Part shown: in pieces, positions 24,670 through 33,868 of the stretch
Position numbering within the stretch: the first letter of the stretch is position 1
Layout of the letters: each line of letters opens with the position of its first letter
NCBI RefSeq assembly: GCF_001548055.1
Contig: NZ_AP014724.1
Location: 930,001 to 994,000, forward strand
Length of the DNA: 64,000 nucleotides
From: Sulfurospirillum cavolei
GTDB taxonomy: Bacteria; Campylobacterota; Campylobacteria; Campylobacterales; Sulfurospirillaceae
Reading direction: 5' to 3'
Notes under the pieces: generated by a model
Told to the model about the DNA's origin: nothing
The model's database searches: none
The model's input: the letters and a program-made list of their open reading frames with translations, nothing else
Made by a program: the position numbers and the translations under genes

Positions 24670-27393
24670 ATGTTAAAGAAAACATTGATTATTAACGGGG
24701 TGAAAACGACGTTGGTTGCGGATATGGAAGAAAAACTATCCGACGTCTTACGAAAACAACTGAAACTTACCGGTACAAAAGTAGGTTGTAACAGCGGCGA
24801 ATGCGGTACGTGTAGTGTTATTCATAACGGTAAGGTCGTCAGATCGTGTCTTTTAAAAATGAAAAAATTGGAAGAGTACGATGAAGTCATTACGATCGAA
24901 GGCGTAGGTACGAAAGACAAACTTCACCCGCTTCAAGTTTCGTGGATGGTTCACGGCGCGGCACAATGCGGTTATTGTACTCCCGGATTTATCGTTTCGG
25001 CTAAAGCACTTCTCGATCAAAACGTCAATCCTACCCGTGAAGAAGTTCGTGATTGGTTCCAAAAAAATAAAAACCTCTGCCGTTGTACGGGATACATTCC
25101 TTTGGTCGATGCGGTTATGGATGCAGCAAAATTAATGCGCGGCGAAATTCAAGTCAAAGATATTTGGAAACAACTCCCAGACGGTGCTTCTTTAGTCGGT
25201 TCTGAATTTATCCGTCCTTCCGCACTTGCCAAAGTTATGGGTACGTGGGATTTCGGTGCGGATTTAGGACTTAAACTTCCTGAAAATACCTTACATGCTA
25301 AAATCGTTCAAGCCGAAGTTTCTCATGCTAATATTCTCTCCATCGATACCGAAGAAGCGAAAAAAGTTCCGGGCGTCGTTGCCGTTTTGACCTATAAAGA
25401 CGTCAAAGGAACAAACCGCATTAACGGTTTGGCGTTCCCTACCAACAAAGGCGACGGTATGGACAGACCGATCTTGAACGATACCAAAATCTTCCAATAC
25501 GGCGATGCGATTGCAATCGTTTTAGCAGAAAACGAGAAAGCAGCACATGCGGGTGTCGATAAAGTCAAAGTTGAATTAGAGGTTTTACCGGCTTATATGA
25601 ATGCTCCTGACGCGATGGCGGACGATGCGATTGAAATTCACCCCGGTACTCCAAACGTCTATTTTACTAACCATATCAGCAAAGGTTCCGAGACGGCTCC
25701 GATCATGGAAAAAGCTCCGTATGTCGTTGAAGACAGTTTCTATACACAACGCCAACCGCACTTACCGCTTGAGCCGGATGTCGGCTTTGCGTACGTTGAC
25801 GATGAGGGTAAACTTATCATCCATTCAAAAAGTATTGCGCTTCACTTCCACGCTTTGATGATTGCCGAGGGTGTGGGTATGAAAGCCGAGAACGTTTATA
25901 TTGTTCAAAACAACACGGGTGCGACGTTCGGTTATAAATTTAGTCCGACGATGGAAGGCTTGCTCGGCGTTGCGACGATGGCGACGGGAAGACCGGTTTA
26001 TCTTGAATTCAATATGAAACAACAAATCACTTATACGGGTAAACGTTCACCTTTCTGGACGACGATGAAAATGGCGGCCGATAAAGAGGGTAAAATCTTG
26101 GCGTTAGAGTCTGATTGGAGCGTCGATCACGGTCCATACTCAGAATTCGGCGACTTGTTAACGCAACGCGGTTTCCAATTCGGCGGTGCGGGTTATATGA
26201 TCCCGAACATTCGCGGTAACGGACGTACCGTTTGTACCAACCACGGTTGGGGTTCAGCATTCCGTGGATACGGCGCACCTGAAATTATGTTCCCTTCTGA
26301 AGTGTTGATTGATGAATTAGCGGAAAAAGTCGGTATGGATCCGTTTGAATTTAGATACAAAAATATCTACAGACCGGGCGATACGACACCGACGGGATGC
26401 CAACCGGACGTTTATTGTTTGGAAGAGCTCTTTGAAAAATCCAAACCGGTTTATGAGTTAGCTAAAAAAACGGCTAAAGAGAAAAATGCGAACGCCGCTC
26501 CTAATAAAAAATACGGCGTGGGCGTTTCCGTGAATATCTACGGATGCGGTTTGGACGGTCCGGACTCTTCTGAAGCATGGGCTGAAATTACGAAAACGGG
26601 TGTAGCGGTAGGTAACTCATGGGAAGATCACGGTCAAGGTGCGGATATCGGAACATTGACGTATGCACATGAAACGCTCAAACCGTTGAACCTTAGACCG
26701 GAACAAATCGATCTTGTGCTTAACGATATGACCAAAACACCTAATAGCGGACCAGCCGGCGGTAGTCGTTCTAACCTTGTCACCGGTAATGCCACGGTTG
26801 TTGCATGCCGCAACTTACTTGAAGCGTTGAAAAAACCGGACGGTACGTATCGAACGTATGATGAAATGGTTGCCGAAGGAAGAGAACTTAAATATATGGG
26901 TAAATGGACGGCTCCATGTACGGATACGCCTCCGACCGACGGACAAGGAAATCCGTTTGCGGGTTACATGTACGGCGTGTGCGTTGCCGAAGTCGAAGTC
27001 GATACGTCAACGGGTAAAACGAACGTTGAGAAAATGATGTTAGCTTCCGACGTCGGAACGATCATCAACAAACTCGTCGTCGACGGACAAATGTACGGCG
27101 GATTGGTACAAGGTATCGGTTTGGCGTTAACGGAAGATTTCGACGATTTGAAAAAACATACGACCTTGACCGGATGCGGTATTCCTAAAATCAAAGACGT
27201 TCCGGACAATATTGAGTTAATGTACACCGAGTATCAACGACCGAACAACTTCTTAGGTGCTTCGGGTGCGGGTGAAATGCCTCTTGCGGCTCCTCACGCG
27301 GCGATTATCAACGCCATTTACAATGCGTGCGGCGCACGGGTAACACACTTACCGGCACGTCCTGAGAAAGTTCTAGCGGCTTTGAAAAAATAG
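24670..27393 (+). CDS. mop: Aldehyde oxidoreductase, molybdenum hydroxylase of the Desulfovibrio Mop type
   Basis: 907 residues, the length I recall for D. gigas Mop, and key positions keep the same numbers: Cys40/45/48/60 and Cys100/103/137/139 bind two [2Fe-2S] clusters, and Glu869 in G-A-S-G-A-G-E-M-P is the catalytic base beside molybdenum. The substrate-channel motifs G-A-T-F-G-Y-K-F-S-P and S-A-F-R-G-Y-G-A-P are intact. It oxidises aldehydes to acids with molybdopterin cytosine dinucleotide, has no FAD domain and no signal peptide, so it acts in the cytoplasm. ATG 24670 has GGGGAAA upstream; an earlier in-frame codon would break the numbering. It heads a ten-gene operon of maturation and electron-transfer genes. 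Confidence 0.95.
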   Translation: MLKKTLIINGVKTTLVADMEEKLSDVLRKQLKLTGTKVGCNSGECGTCSVIHNGKVVRSCLLKMKKLEEYDEVITIEGVGTKDKLHPLQVSWMVHGAAQCGYCTPGFIVSAKALLDQNVNPTREEVRDWFQKNKNLCRCTGYIPLVDAVMDAAKLMRGEIQVKDIWKQLPDGASLVGSEFIRPSALAKVMGTWDFGADLGLKLPENTLHAKIVQAEVSHANILSIDTEEAKKVPGVVAVLTYKDVKGTNRINGLAFPTNKGDGMDRPILNDTKIFQYGDAIAIVLAENEKAAHAGVDKVKVELEVLPAYMNAPDAMADDAIEIHPGTPNVYFTNHISKGSETAPIMEKAPYVVEDSFYTQRQPHLPLEPDVGFAYVDDEGKLIIHSKSIALHFHALMIAEGVGMKAENVYIVQNNTGATFGYKFSPTMEGLLGVATMATGRPVYLEFNMKQQITYTGKRSPFWTTMKMAADKEGKILALESDWSVDHGPYSEFGDLLTQRGFQFGGAGYMIPNIRGNGRTVCTNHGWGSAFRGYGAPEIMFPSEVLIDELAEKVGMDPFEFRYKNIYRPGDTTPTGCQPDVYCLEELFEKSKPVYELAKKTAKEKNANAAPNKKYGVGVSVNIYGCGLDGPDSSEAWAEITKTGVAVGNSWEDHGQGADIGTLTYAHETLKPLNLRPEQIDLVLNDMTKTPNSGPAGGSRSNLVTGNATVVACRNLLEALKKPDGTYRTYDEMVAEGRELKYMGKWTAPCTDTPPTDGQGNPFAGYMYGVCVAEVEVDTSTGKTNVEKMMLASDVGTIINKLVVDGQMYGGLVQGIGLALTEDFDDLKKHTTLTGCGIPKIKDVPDNIELMYTEYQRPNNFLGASGAGEMPLAAPHAAIINAIYNACGARVTHLPARPEKVLAALKK

Positions 27394-27411
27394 TCTATCG
27401 CCGCTAAATTC

Positions 27412-27440
27412 CTCAACAAGGCACACCGTGCCTTGTTGAG
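27412..27440 (+). terminator. Long intercistronic hairpin after mop
   Basis: CTCAACAAGGCAC-ACC-GTGCCTTGTTGAG is a perfect 13-bp stem with a three-base loop, 19 bases past the mop stop. The following sequence CTTTGTGTTT is only moderately U-rich. It probably lowers transcription into the downstream genes or protects the mop mRNA end, giving more enzyme than maturation factors. Confidence 0.7.
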
Positions 27441-27474
27441 CTTTGTGTTTAACGCGATAAAGAGGAGATCAAGA

Positions 27475-29841
27475 ATGGATTTAGATCAATTATTAGAAAT
27501 TAGCAATCAATGTATTCATTCAGAGCCTCCCGTATGCGTTGCATCATGTCCAGTTCATATGGACGTGATCGCATTTGTATCTGAAGTTGAAAAAGGTAAT
27601 TTTTCCGGTGCCTATAAAATGATGGAAAGTAAAATTCCTCTTAGTCGGCTTATCGGAAAGATTTGCGATCATCCCTGTGAAAAAGCATGCGTTAGAAGTC
27701 ATGCGGGCGGAAGTATCCGCATCGGTGAACTTGAAAAAAGCGTGGTTACTTTTGGCTATAGCGCACCTAAAAAACCGTTACTTTTGCCTAAGAACAAAGG
27801 CAATATCGCCGTTATCGGCGGCGGATTAAGCGGATGCGTCGCGGCAATCGAGTTGGATAAAAAGGGCTATAAAGTCGCTCTTTTTGAAAAGTCGAACCGT
27901 TTAGGCGGAAGGTTATGGGAGTATGTTTCCAAGGGTTTGGAAGCGCGCGAAATTGAAGAAGAGCTCGGCATGATCGAGCAAAAAGGCATTGCGGTGCATT
28001 ATGGCGTCGAAGTGCTTGAAGAAGATTTACCTCGTTATTTGGAAACGTACGATGCGATCTATTTAGGTGCACGCACGTGGAGCAAATCCTATACCGTCGA
28101 TCCGCACTCGTTTCAATCGGAAATTTCAGCTCTCTTTATCGGCGGAGGCATTCAAAATCCAAACGCTTTAATGATCGAATCGGCAAGTTCCGGGAAGCGC
28201 GCCGCCGTATCGATCGATCGTTATATAACCCAATCTTCGATGCTGGCTTCAAGGGAGCGCGAAGGCGTTTTCGAGACGAAATTGCACTATGCGACGGATC
28301 AGGTCGCACCGCTTGCAAGCGTGCCTTTAAGCGCGTCGATCTATTCTCAAGACGAAGCGGCGGCAGAGGCGAGTCGTTGTCTTAAATGCCAATGCGACGC
28401 TTGTATTAAAGCGTGCGTTCATATGCAACGATTTTCCATCACTCCCGATAGTTATATCCGCAGTATTTGCCATAACGAACGCATCGTTTTAGGCACGCGT
28501 CGAGCAAATTTGATGATCAATTCTTGTACCGAGTGCGGCTTGTGTAAAGCCGTCTGTCCCGTGGGCATCGGTATGGCGGATATTATCCATGCGACGCGCG
28601 AAAGTATGGTCAAACGCAACAAAATGCCGCTTTCGGCGCATGATTTTGCACTCAAAGACATGGCATTTAGCCAAAGCGACTATTTTTCGTTGGTTCGTAA
28701 ACAGCCGAGCAAAGAGGCGTCAAAAGACCTTTTTTACTACCCGATGATTGCATTTTCGGCGTACGCGAGAGGTTTGTACAAAGGTTCGGGAAAAACGGGC
28801 TATCTTTTTTATCCCGGATGTCAACTCAGCTCGACGCACACCGATTATATCGGCTCGATTTACAAACATCTCGTCGGAGTGATTAAAGAAAAAGATGCTA
28901 TGAGCGACGTCGGGCTCTTTTTAGGATGTTGCGGCGCACCTGCCGATTGGGCGGGAAGAGGGGATTTGATGCACGACAACGTCGAAAAGATACGCCAAAC
29001 ATGGGAAGCAGAGGGTCGTCCGACGTTTATTTTGGCGTGTTCGAGTTGTGCTTCTACGTTTGCCAAGTATTTGCCGATGATTCAAACCGTTTCGTTATGG
29101 GAAATTTTCGATACGTACGGTTTGCCCGAAGTGGATATTAAAAAAGGCAAGCGCGAGCTTTGCATTCACGATGCGTGCGCAATAAGAGATAATCCCAAAA
29201 TTCACGAAAGTATCCGCAATATCGTCAAGACTTTAGGGTACAGCGTTCAAGAACTCGAATACTCCAAGGAGAAGACGAAGTGTTGCGGTTACGGCGGTTT
29301 GGTTGCTTGCGCCAATCCCGAACAAGCCGAGGAGTTTGCGGCGGATCGAATCTGTGAGAGTGATCCGGACGTGTTGGTTTATTGCGCGATGTGTAAAGAT
29401 ATGTTGGTCAAGGGCAACAAGAGGGCCTATCATATTTTAGACATTATCTACGCCAACGAAATCAACCAAGAGACGCCTCAAAAAATGCCTACGCTTTCGG
29501 ATCGTCAAAACAACCGCAAACGTTTGAAACGACAACTCTTAAAAGAGATATGGAATGAAGAAGAGGAGGGTGCGATGGATCCGACGTATGATTTTGCACT
29601 GCATATTTCAGATGAGATCACGGCATTGATGGAGAAACGATTTATCTTGCTCGGCGACGTGGAAAAAGTGGTGGCAAACTCTCTTTCGCATCAAGAGCGA
29701 TTTTTCAATCCGAAGAGTTCGGATTATCTTGCGCGTCTTAGGATTCAAAACGTTACTTATTGGGTTCGTTATGAAGAATCGGGACGCGATATTACGGTTA
29801 AAGACGCGTACATGCACCGCATGGAAGTCGTGGAAGGCTGA
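27475..29841 (+). CDS. Flavin/Fe-S oxidoreductase with CCG domains, partner of the aldehyde oxidoreductase
   Basis: 788 residues from ATG 27475 behind AGAGGAG (an upstream TTG lies inside the hairpin). Order of domains: N-terminal Fe-S module (Cys13, 21, 25, 64, 68, 72) as in GltD/DPYD-like proteins; Rossmann FAD/NAD site A-V-I-G-G-G-L-S-G near residue 120; a 4Fe-4S pair (C-L-K-C-Q-C-D-A-C, then C-T-E-C-G-L-C-K-A-V-C-P); two HdrB/GlpC-type CCG units (G-C-Q ... G-C-C-G-A-P; K-C-C-G-Y-G-G); and a C-terminal ~90-residue domain. It corresponds, from memory, to DVU1558, named as a pyridine nucleotide-disulfide oxidoreductase/dicluster protein. It likely passes electrons from Mop to another carrier. 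Acceptor unknown. Confidence 0.88.
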   Translation: MDLDQLLEISNQCIHSEPPVCVASCPVHMDVIAFVSEVEKGNFSGAYKMMESKIPLSRLIGKICDHPCEKACVRSHAGGSIRIGELEKSVVTFGYSAPKKPLLLPKNKGNIAVIGGGLSGCVAAIELDKKGYKVALFEKSNRLGGRLWEYVSKGLEAREIEEELGMIEQKGIAVHYGVEVLEEDLPRYLETYDAIYLGARTWSKSYTVDPHSFQSEISALFIGGGIQNPNALMIESASSGKRAAVSIDRYITQSSMLASREREGVFETKLHYATDQVAPLASVPLSASIYSQDEAAAEASRCLKCQCDACIKACVHMQRFSITPDSYIRSICHNERIVLGTRRANLMINSCTECGLCKAVCPVGIGMADIIHATRESMVKRNKMPLSAHDFALKDMAFSQSDYFSLVRKQPSKEASKDLFYYPMIAFSAYARGLYKGSGKTGYLFYPGCQLSSTHTDYIGSIYKHLVGVIKEKDAMSDVGLFLGCCGAPADWAGRGDLMHDNVEKIRQTWEAEGRPTFILACSSCASTFAKYLPMIQTVSLWEIFDTYGLPEVDIKKGKRELCIHDACAIRDNPKIHESIRNIVKTLGYSVQELEYSKEKTKCCGYGGLVACANPEQAEEFAADRICESDPDVLVYCAMCKDMLVKGNKRAYHILDIIYANEINQETPQKMPTLSDRQNNRKRLKRQLLKEIWNEEEEGAMDPTYDFALHISDEITALMEKRFILLGDVEKVVANSLSHQERFFNPKSSDYLARLRIQNVTYWVRYEESGRDITVKDAYMHRMEVVEG

Positions 29842-29843
29842 AC

Positions 29844-30050
29844 ATGAACGAGCACATCGATACAACAACCGAGTGGGTATGCGACAAATGCCGCCAAGCG
29901 TTGGTGTCGCAAAAAGTCAAAGTACGTTATCTTGACGGTAATTTTGAAGTCGATCTTCTCAAATGCCCTACATGTCAAATGGTTTTTATTAGCGACGAGT
30001 TGGCAATGGGGAAAATGCTTGAAGTCGAAAAAGGTTTGGAGGATAAGTAG
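29844..30050 (+). CDS. Small two-CxxC zinc-ribbon/redox protein (DVU_1557-like)
   Basis: 68 residues with one C-D-K-C knuckle at Cys13/16 and one C-P-T-C knuckle at Cys41/44, the spacing of a zinc ribbon or rubredoxin-like fold. The tail is charged and helical. It starts two bases after the preceding stop and ends directly against the methyltransferase start. In Desulfovibrio the equivalent gene is, from memory, DVU1557, labelled a redox protein. A role as metal-bound adaptor or electron carrier for the Mop machinery is inferred only from position. Confidence 0.8.
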   Translation: MNEHIDTTTEWVCDKCRQALVSQKVKVRYLDGNFEVDLLKCPTCQMVFISDELAMGKMLEVEKGLEDK

Positions 30051-30770
30051 GTGAACGTCTACGAAAGCCCTTACATGCAAGAAGCCACGGGCGATACGTT
30101 ACGTCCCGGAGGCTTCACGCTTACCGAAGAAGCGGTTCGCTTTTGCGCTTTGAGCAAACGCGATCGTATTTTGGACGTAGGATGCGGTATGGGCGCGACC
30201 GTTTCGTATTTGTATCATGCTTACGGTATCAAGGCGGTCGGCATCGATCCTTCCAAAAAACTGCTCGAAAAAGCTCGCCGAAATAATCCTTTCGCTTCGT
30301 TCGTTCAAGGGTTTGGGCATGATCTACCCTTTGCCGACGAAACGTTCACGTGCGTTTTTGCCGAGTGTACCTTGTCGTTAATGCATGATTTGCAAGGCAG
30401 CTTAGACGAAATCTATCGCGTTTTGGCGCACGGAGGATGGTTCGTGCTAAACGACGTGTATGCAAAAAATCCCGAAGCCCTCAAGGCGATGGATAACTTT
30501 TCCGTTACCTCGTGTATGCGGGGAATGCACGATTTAGCATCGTTGCAACAGGCGTTGCAACGTGCCGGTTTTGATGTGATGTTGGTTGAAGATTGCAGTG
30601 GGTTATTGAAAGAGTTGATGGTAAAAATCATCTTTTCGCATGGCTCGATGAGTGCGTTTTGGAGCAAAACGATGGAAGACAAGACGGCACAAACGTCTTG
30701 TTCGTTTGACCAACGTATTACGCAATGCAAACCGGGCTATTTTAGAATGATCGTGAAAAAAGGAGACTAA
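30051..30770 (+). CDS. trsM: SAM-dependent methyltransferase of the Mop operon (TrsM / DVU_1556-like)
   Basis: 239 residues from a GTG directly after the previous stop, with GGAGG eight to twelve bases upstream. Class I methyltransferase fold: motif I I-L-D-V-G-C-G-M-G, acidic end of strand 2 in V-G-I-D-P-S, motif with H-D-L-P-F-A-D-E-T-F, and E-C-T-L-S-L-M-H-D. Closest by wording are ubiE/arsM-like enzymes. The C-terminal third (F-W-S-K-T-M-E-D-K, then Q-C-K-P-G-Y-F) is peculiar to the family. Always-neighbouring radical SAM TrsS suggests joint modification of one substrate, unknown to me. Symbol from family naming I recall, not verified. Confidence 0.82.
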   Translation: MNVYESPYMQEATGDTLRPGGFTLTEEAVRFCALSKRDRILDVGCGMGATVSYLYHAYGIKAVGIDPSKKLLEKARRNNPFASFVQGFGHDLPFADETFTCVFAECTLSLMHDLQGSLDEIYRVLAHGGWFVLNDVYAKNPEALKAMDNFSVTSCMRGMHDLASLQQALQRAGFDVMLVEDCSGLLKELMVKIIFSHGSMSAFWSKTMEDKTAQTSCSFDQRITQCKPGYFRMIVKKGD

Positions 30771-30774
30771 AGCA

Positions 30775-31230
30775 ATGGATGATTTATCGCTACGATTATT
30801 TCGCCTTTCCTCGGCATGGTTTTGCTGTGCGCAAATCATGTATAAGCTTGCGCTTGAAGACGAGGGCATCGAAAACGACGATTTGATACGCGCCGCACAA
30901 GGGTTGTGCCGAGGAATCGCCGATACGCAACAAACATGCGGCGTTTTAAGCGGCGGTATCGGCGTTTTGGGATTGTACGGCGCTAAGGGCAAAGAAGAAG
31001 AGAGCACCCAAGAGAATTTCAAAGCAATGTTAGACGAATTTCATACGTGGTTTACGACGGAATTTGGCTCAAGCCAATGTGCGGTGCTTATCGGAGAGAG
31101 GGATTTTCACGGTCTCGATCAAAGCTACAAGCCCATTTGCGCGGGAATGATCCAAAAAGCGTACGTCAAAGTATACGAAATTTTACAAGAGCACGGTTAC
31201 GAATACGGCAATAGGGAGTCGATGCCATGA
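30775..31230 (+). CDS. C-GCAxxG-C-C family protein (DVU_1555-like)
   Basis: 151 residues, mainly helical. Cysteines at 17/18, 45, 55 and two more in the second half (S-S-Q-C-A and P-I-C-A-G-M) follow the spaced-cysteine plan of the C_GCAxxG_C_C family; the central motif here reads T-C-G-V-L-S-G-G. Such proteins often sit beside molybdenum or redox enzymes and probably bind a metal or cluster. It starts four bases after the methyltransferase and overlaps the radical SAM gene by four. Function unknown. Confidence 0.8.
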   Translation: MDDLSLRLFRLSSAWFCCAQIMYKLALEDEGIENDDLIRAAQGLCRGIADTQQTCGVLSGGIGVLGLYGAKGKEEESTQENFKAMLDEFHTWFTTEFGSSQCAVLIGERDFHGLDQSYKPICAGMIQKAYVKVYEILQEHGYEYGNRESMP

Positions 31231-32570
31231 CGTTAAGCCCTTTGGTGCATACGCAAAGTTTATGTCCTATCTGCTTACGCTCGGTGGAGGCTTTTATCGT
31301 TCAAGAAGACGATAAAGCGTTCATGCTCAAAACTTGTTTGGAGCACGGAGCGTTTGAGACGATCGTGTGGCGCGGTAAAACACCGATGCACGAGTGGGTA
31401 CGTACCAAAGAGCGAGCTTTTATCAACCATCCGATCACGCCGATCGAAAAAGGATGCCCGTTTGATTGCGGGCTGTGCAGTGCACACCGACAACATACAT
31501 GTACGGCACTGATCGAAGTGACGAAACGCTGCAATTTAAAGTGCCGTTTTTGCTTTGCCGATGCCTTGGACGCGCCTAACGAAGATCCGAGCTTAGAGCA
31601 GTTGCGCTTTCAGTTTGAGAGTATTTTCAAAGTTTCCGGTGCGTGCAATATCCAACTCTCGGGAGGCGAGCCTAGCGTACGGAACGATTTGGACGTGATT
31701 GTTCGCATGGGGCGGGAAGCGGGTTTTTCGTTTATTCAACTCAATACCAACGGTATCCGCTTGGCGCAAGACGAGGCTTACGTCAAAGCTCTTAAAGAGG
31801 CGGGGCTAAGCTCCGTCTTTTTACAATTTGACGGCGTCGACGATGCGATTTACCGACATTTGCGAGGACGTGCGCTTTTTGAGGTGAAATGCCAAGCCAT
31901 CGAAAATTGCAAAAAATACGGTATCGGCGTCGTGTTGGTTCCGACGATCGTACCGAAAATCAATGATCACCATATCGGTGAAATTGTTCGTTTTGCGATA
32001 GGTCGTTCTCCGGCCGTCAGAGGCGTGCATTTTCAGCCCGTGAGTTATTTCGGACGGATTCCTAATCCTCCCAAAGACGAAGATCGTATCACTCTACCCG
32101 AAGTGATGGATGCCCTTTGCGAACAAACCGACGGTATGATCTCTTTGGCGAGCCTACAGCCTCCCGGATGTGAAAATGCGCTTTGTTCGTTTAACGGCAA
32201 TTTTCTGATCGAAGAGGGAGTGTTAAAACCCGTAACGAAACGCGCGGCATGTTGTTCGCCAGAGAGCGAAAAAGCCGAAGTCGGAGCCGCGAAAGCTAAA
32301 GCGTTCGTGGCACGAAATTGGTCGTATCAAAAACAGACGCCAAGCGAAACGTTCTCCGATTGGGACAAAATTCTTAGTGCCATTCAAAACAACTCTTTTA
32401 GCCTTTCGGGTATGGCGTTTCAAGACGTGTGGAACGTCAATTTAGAGCGTATTCGGGATTGTTGCATTCACGTCTCCACCGCGGAGGGAAAGTTGATTCC
32501 TTTTTGCATGTACAATCTGACCAATACCCGAGGCGAATCTTTATATCGCGACGTAAAGAGGCTTTCATGA
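31227..32570 (+). CDS. trsS: Radical SAM protein of the Mop operon (TrsS-like)
   Basis: 447 residues. The radical SAM cluster motif is C-N-L-K-C-R-F-C (Cys102/106/109), followed by L-S-G-G-E-P for SAM binding. Before it stand C-P-I-C-L (Cys13/16) and G-C-P-F-D-C-G-L-C (Cys77/81/84) with Cys92, which could hold an extra cluster or zinc. The P-F-D-C-G-L-C to C-N-L-x-C layout resembles MJ0619/Tes-type enzymes. The C-terminal part has C-E-N-A-L-C-S-F and R-A-A-C-C. From memory, family members in other species are selenoproteins; here the frame holds no in-frame TGA, so this is an all-Cys form. It makes a 5'-deoxyadenosyl radical; the substrate is unknown. Confidence 0.85.
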   Translation: MTLSPLVHTQSLCPICLRSVEAFIVQEDDKAFMLKTCLEHGAFETIVWRGKTPMHEWVRTKERAFINHPITPIEKGCPFDCGLCSAHRQHTCTALIEVTKRCNLKCRFCFADALDAPNEDPSLEQLRFQFESIFKVSGACNIQLSGGEPSVRNDLDVIVRMGREAGFSFIQLNTNGIRLAQDEAYVKALKEAGLSSVFLQFDGVDDAIYRHLRGRALFEVKCQAIENCKKYGIGVVLVPTIVPKINDHHIGEIVRFAIGRSPAVRGVHFQPVSYFGRIPNPPKDEDRITLPEVMDALCEQTDGMISLASLQPPGCENALCSFNGNFLIEEGVLKPVTKRAACCSPESEKAEVGAAKAKAFVARNWSYQKQTPSETFSDWDKILSAIQNNSFSLSGMAFQDVWNVNLERIRDCCIHVSTAEGKLIPFCMYNLTNTRGESLYRDVKRLS

Positions 32571-33868
32571 ACGTTACGCCGCTTGAATCTTGGATCCAAG
32601 AACGCATGCATCTTGCACGGCCGAGTCAAGAAGCCCTTCGTGCGTACCAGCTCGAAAAAGTGCAAACAACGCTTCGGTACGCCCAAAGTAAGAGCCGTTT
32701 TTATCGCGAACGTTTGGGCGAAATCGATTTAGATGCGATCGATTCTTTCAAAGCGTTCGAAACGATCGCTTTTACGACGCCTGATGATATTCGGCGCAAC
32801 GCTTACGATTTTTTGTGCGTTCCTACGCATGAGATCGAACGCATCGTGACCTTAAATACGTCGGGTACGACCGGCGATGAAAAGCGTCTTTTTTTTACGC
32901 ACGAAGATTTGGAAACGACGATCAATTTTTTTCATTACGGCATGCGTTGTTTGGTCGACGAGCGCGATAAAGTGATGGTTTTGCTTCCAGGCCCTTCGTT
33001 TGCAAGTATCGGCGATTTGTTGAAAAAAGCACTTCAACGAAGCGGTATCGAGTGCATCGTTCACGGCGTTTTAGACGATGTCGAAGCCGCTGCGGCATGC
33101 ATTTTTCAAAACGGCATTACCGCAATCGTGGGAATTCCGATGCAAGTATCGTATCTTGCGCGCATGAAAAAAGAACTGTTTGACACGCACATCAAAAAAG
33201 TGCTTTTAAGTACGGATTACGTTGCCGACGCGCTTGTAAAAAGCCTTTCTCGTAACGGTACATGTCAGGTTTTTAACCATTACGGTATGACGGAGATGGG
33301 GTATGGCGGAGGCGTCGAGTGCGCTTGTTTGAGCGGTTATCATTTACGGGAAAACGATCTTTATTTTGAAATCGTCGATCCGATGACGGGCAAAGTCGTT
33401 GAAGACGGCACGTACGGGGAAGTCGTTTTTACAACCTTAAACCGCCAAGCAATGCCGCTTATTCGCTACAAAACGGGCGATAGGGCGCGTTTTTTGGTTG
33501 AGCCTTGTGCGTGCGGTACGTTTTTGCGTCGAATGGAAAAAGTGCGCGGACGTATCGAAAATACCTTAAGCGTTGAAGGGCACGAGATAACGCTCAGAGA
33601 TTTGGACGAAATCTTTTTGGCATACAAATCGCTCATGGATTATCGCGTCGAATGTTATGATCCTAACCGCTTACATGTGCGTTTGGTTTTGGATAAAAAC
33701 ACGGATGCAAAGGCCTTTCAAAATGCCCTCAAACAAGAGTTACATGTACGTTTTCAATCGAAGTTCGATTTTGAGATCGAAATCGAAGAAGACGATAGAT
33801 CTTCTAAAATAACCCGAAGTATGATTAAACGAAAAATACACGATTGCAGACAAGGAGCGAAGCGATGA
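32567..33868 (+). CDS. PaaK-like adenylate-forming enzyme (DVU_1553-like CoA ligase)
   Basis: 433 residues from the ATG that overlaps the previous stop (ATGA). Similar in length and layout to phenylacetate-CoA ligases: phosphate loop T-S-G-T-T-G-D-E-K-R, the H-Y-G-M-T-E-M-G-Y-G-G-G block, Y-K-T-G-D-R-A-R hinge Asp, and a small C-terminal domain that could carry the usual catalytic Lys (K-I-T-R-S-M-I-K-R). It should activate a carboxylate as acyl-AMP and possibly move it to CoA or a carrier. Since the enzyme at the head of the operon makes carboxylic acids from aldehydes, the product acid is a candidate; activating a cofactor precursor is the other. Confidence 0.82.
   Translation: MNVTPLESWIQERMHLARPSQEALRAYQLEKVQTTLRYAQSKSRFYRERLGEIDLDAIDSFKAFETIAFTTPDDIRRNAYDFLCVPTHEIERIVTLNTSGTTGDEKRLFFTHEDLETTINFFHYGMRCLVDERDKVMVLLPGPSFASIGDLLKKALQRSGIECIVHGVLDDVEAAAACIFQNGITAIVGIPMQVSYLARMKKELFDTHIKKVLLSTDYVADALVKSLSRNGTCQVFNHYGMTEMGYGGGVECACLSGYHLRENDLYFEIVDPMTGKVVEDGTYGEVVFTTLNRQAMPLIRYKTGDRARFLVEPCACGTFLRRMEKVRGRIENTLSVEGHEITLRDLDEIFLAYKSLMDYRVECYDPNRLHVRLVLDKNTDAKAFQNALKQELHVRFQSKFDFEIEIEEDDRSSKITRSMIKRKIHDCRQGAKR

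Noticed and set aside
31227-32570. Selenocysteine codon in the radical SAM gene
   Set aside because: The frame is uninterrupted to its TGA stop, which overlaps the next gene's ATG in the usual ATGA form; no SECIS-like need is seen.
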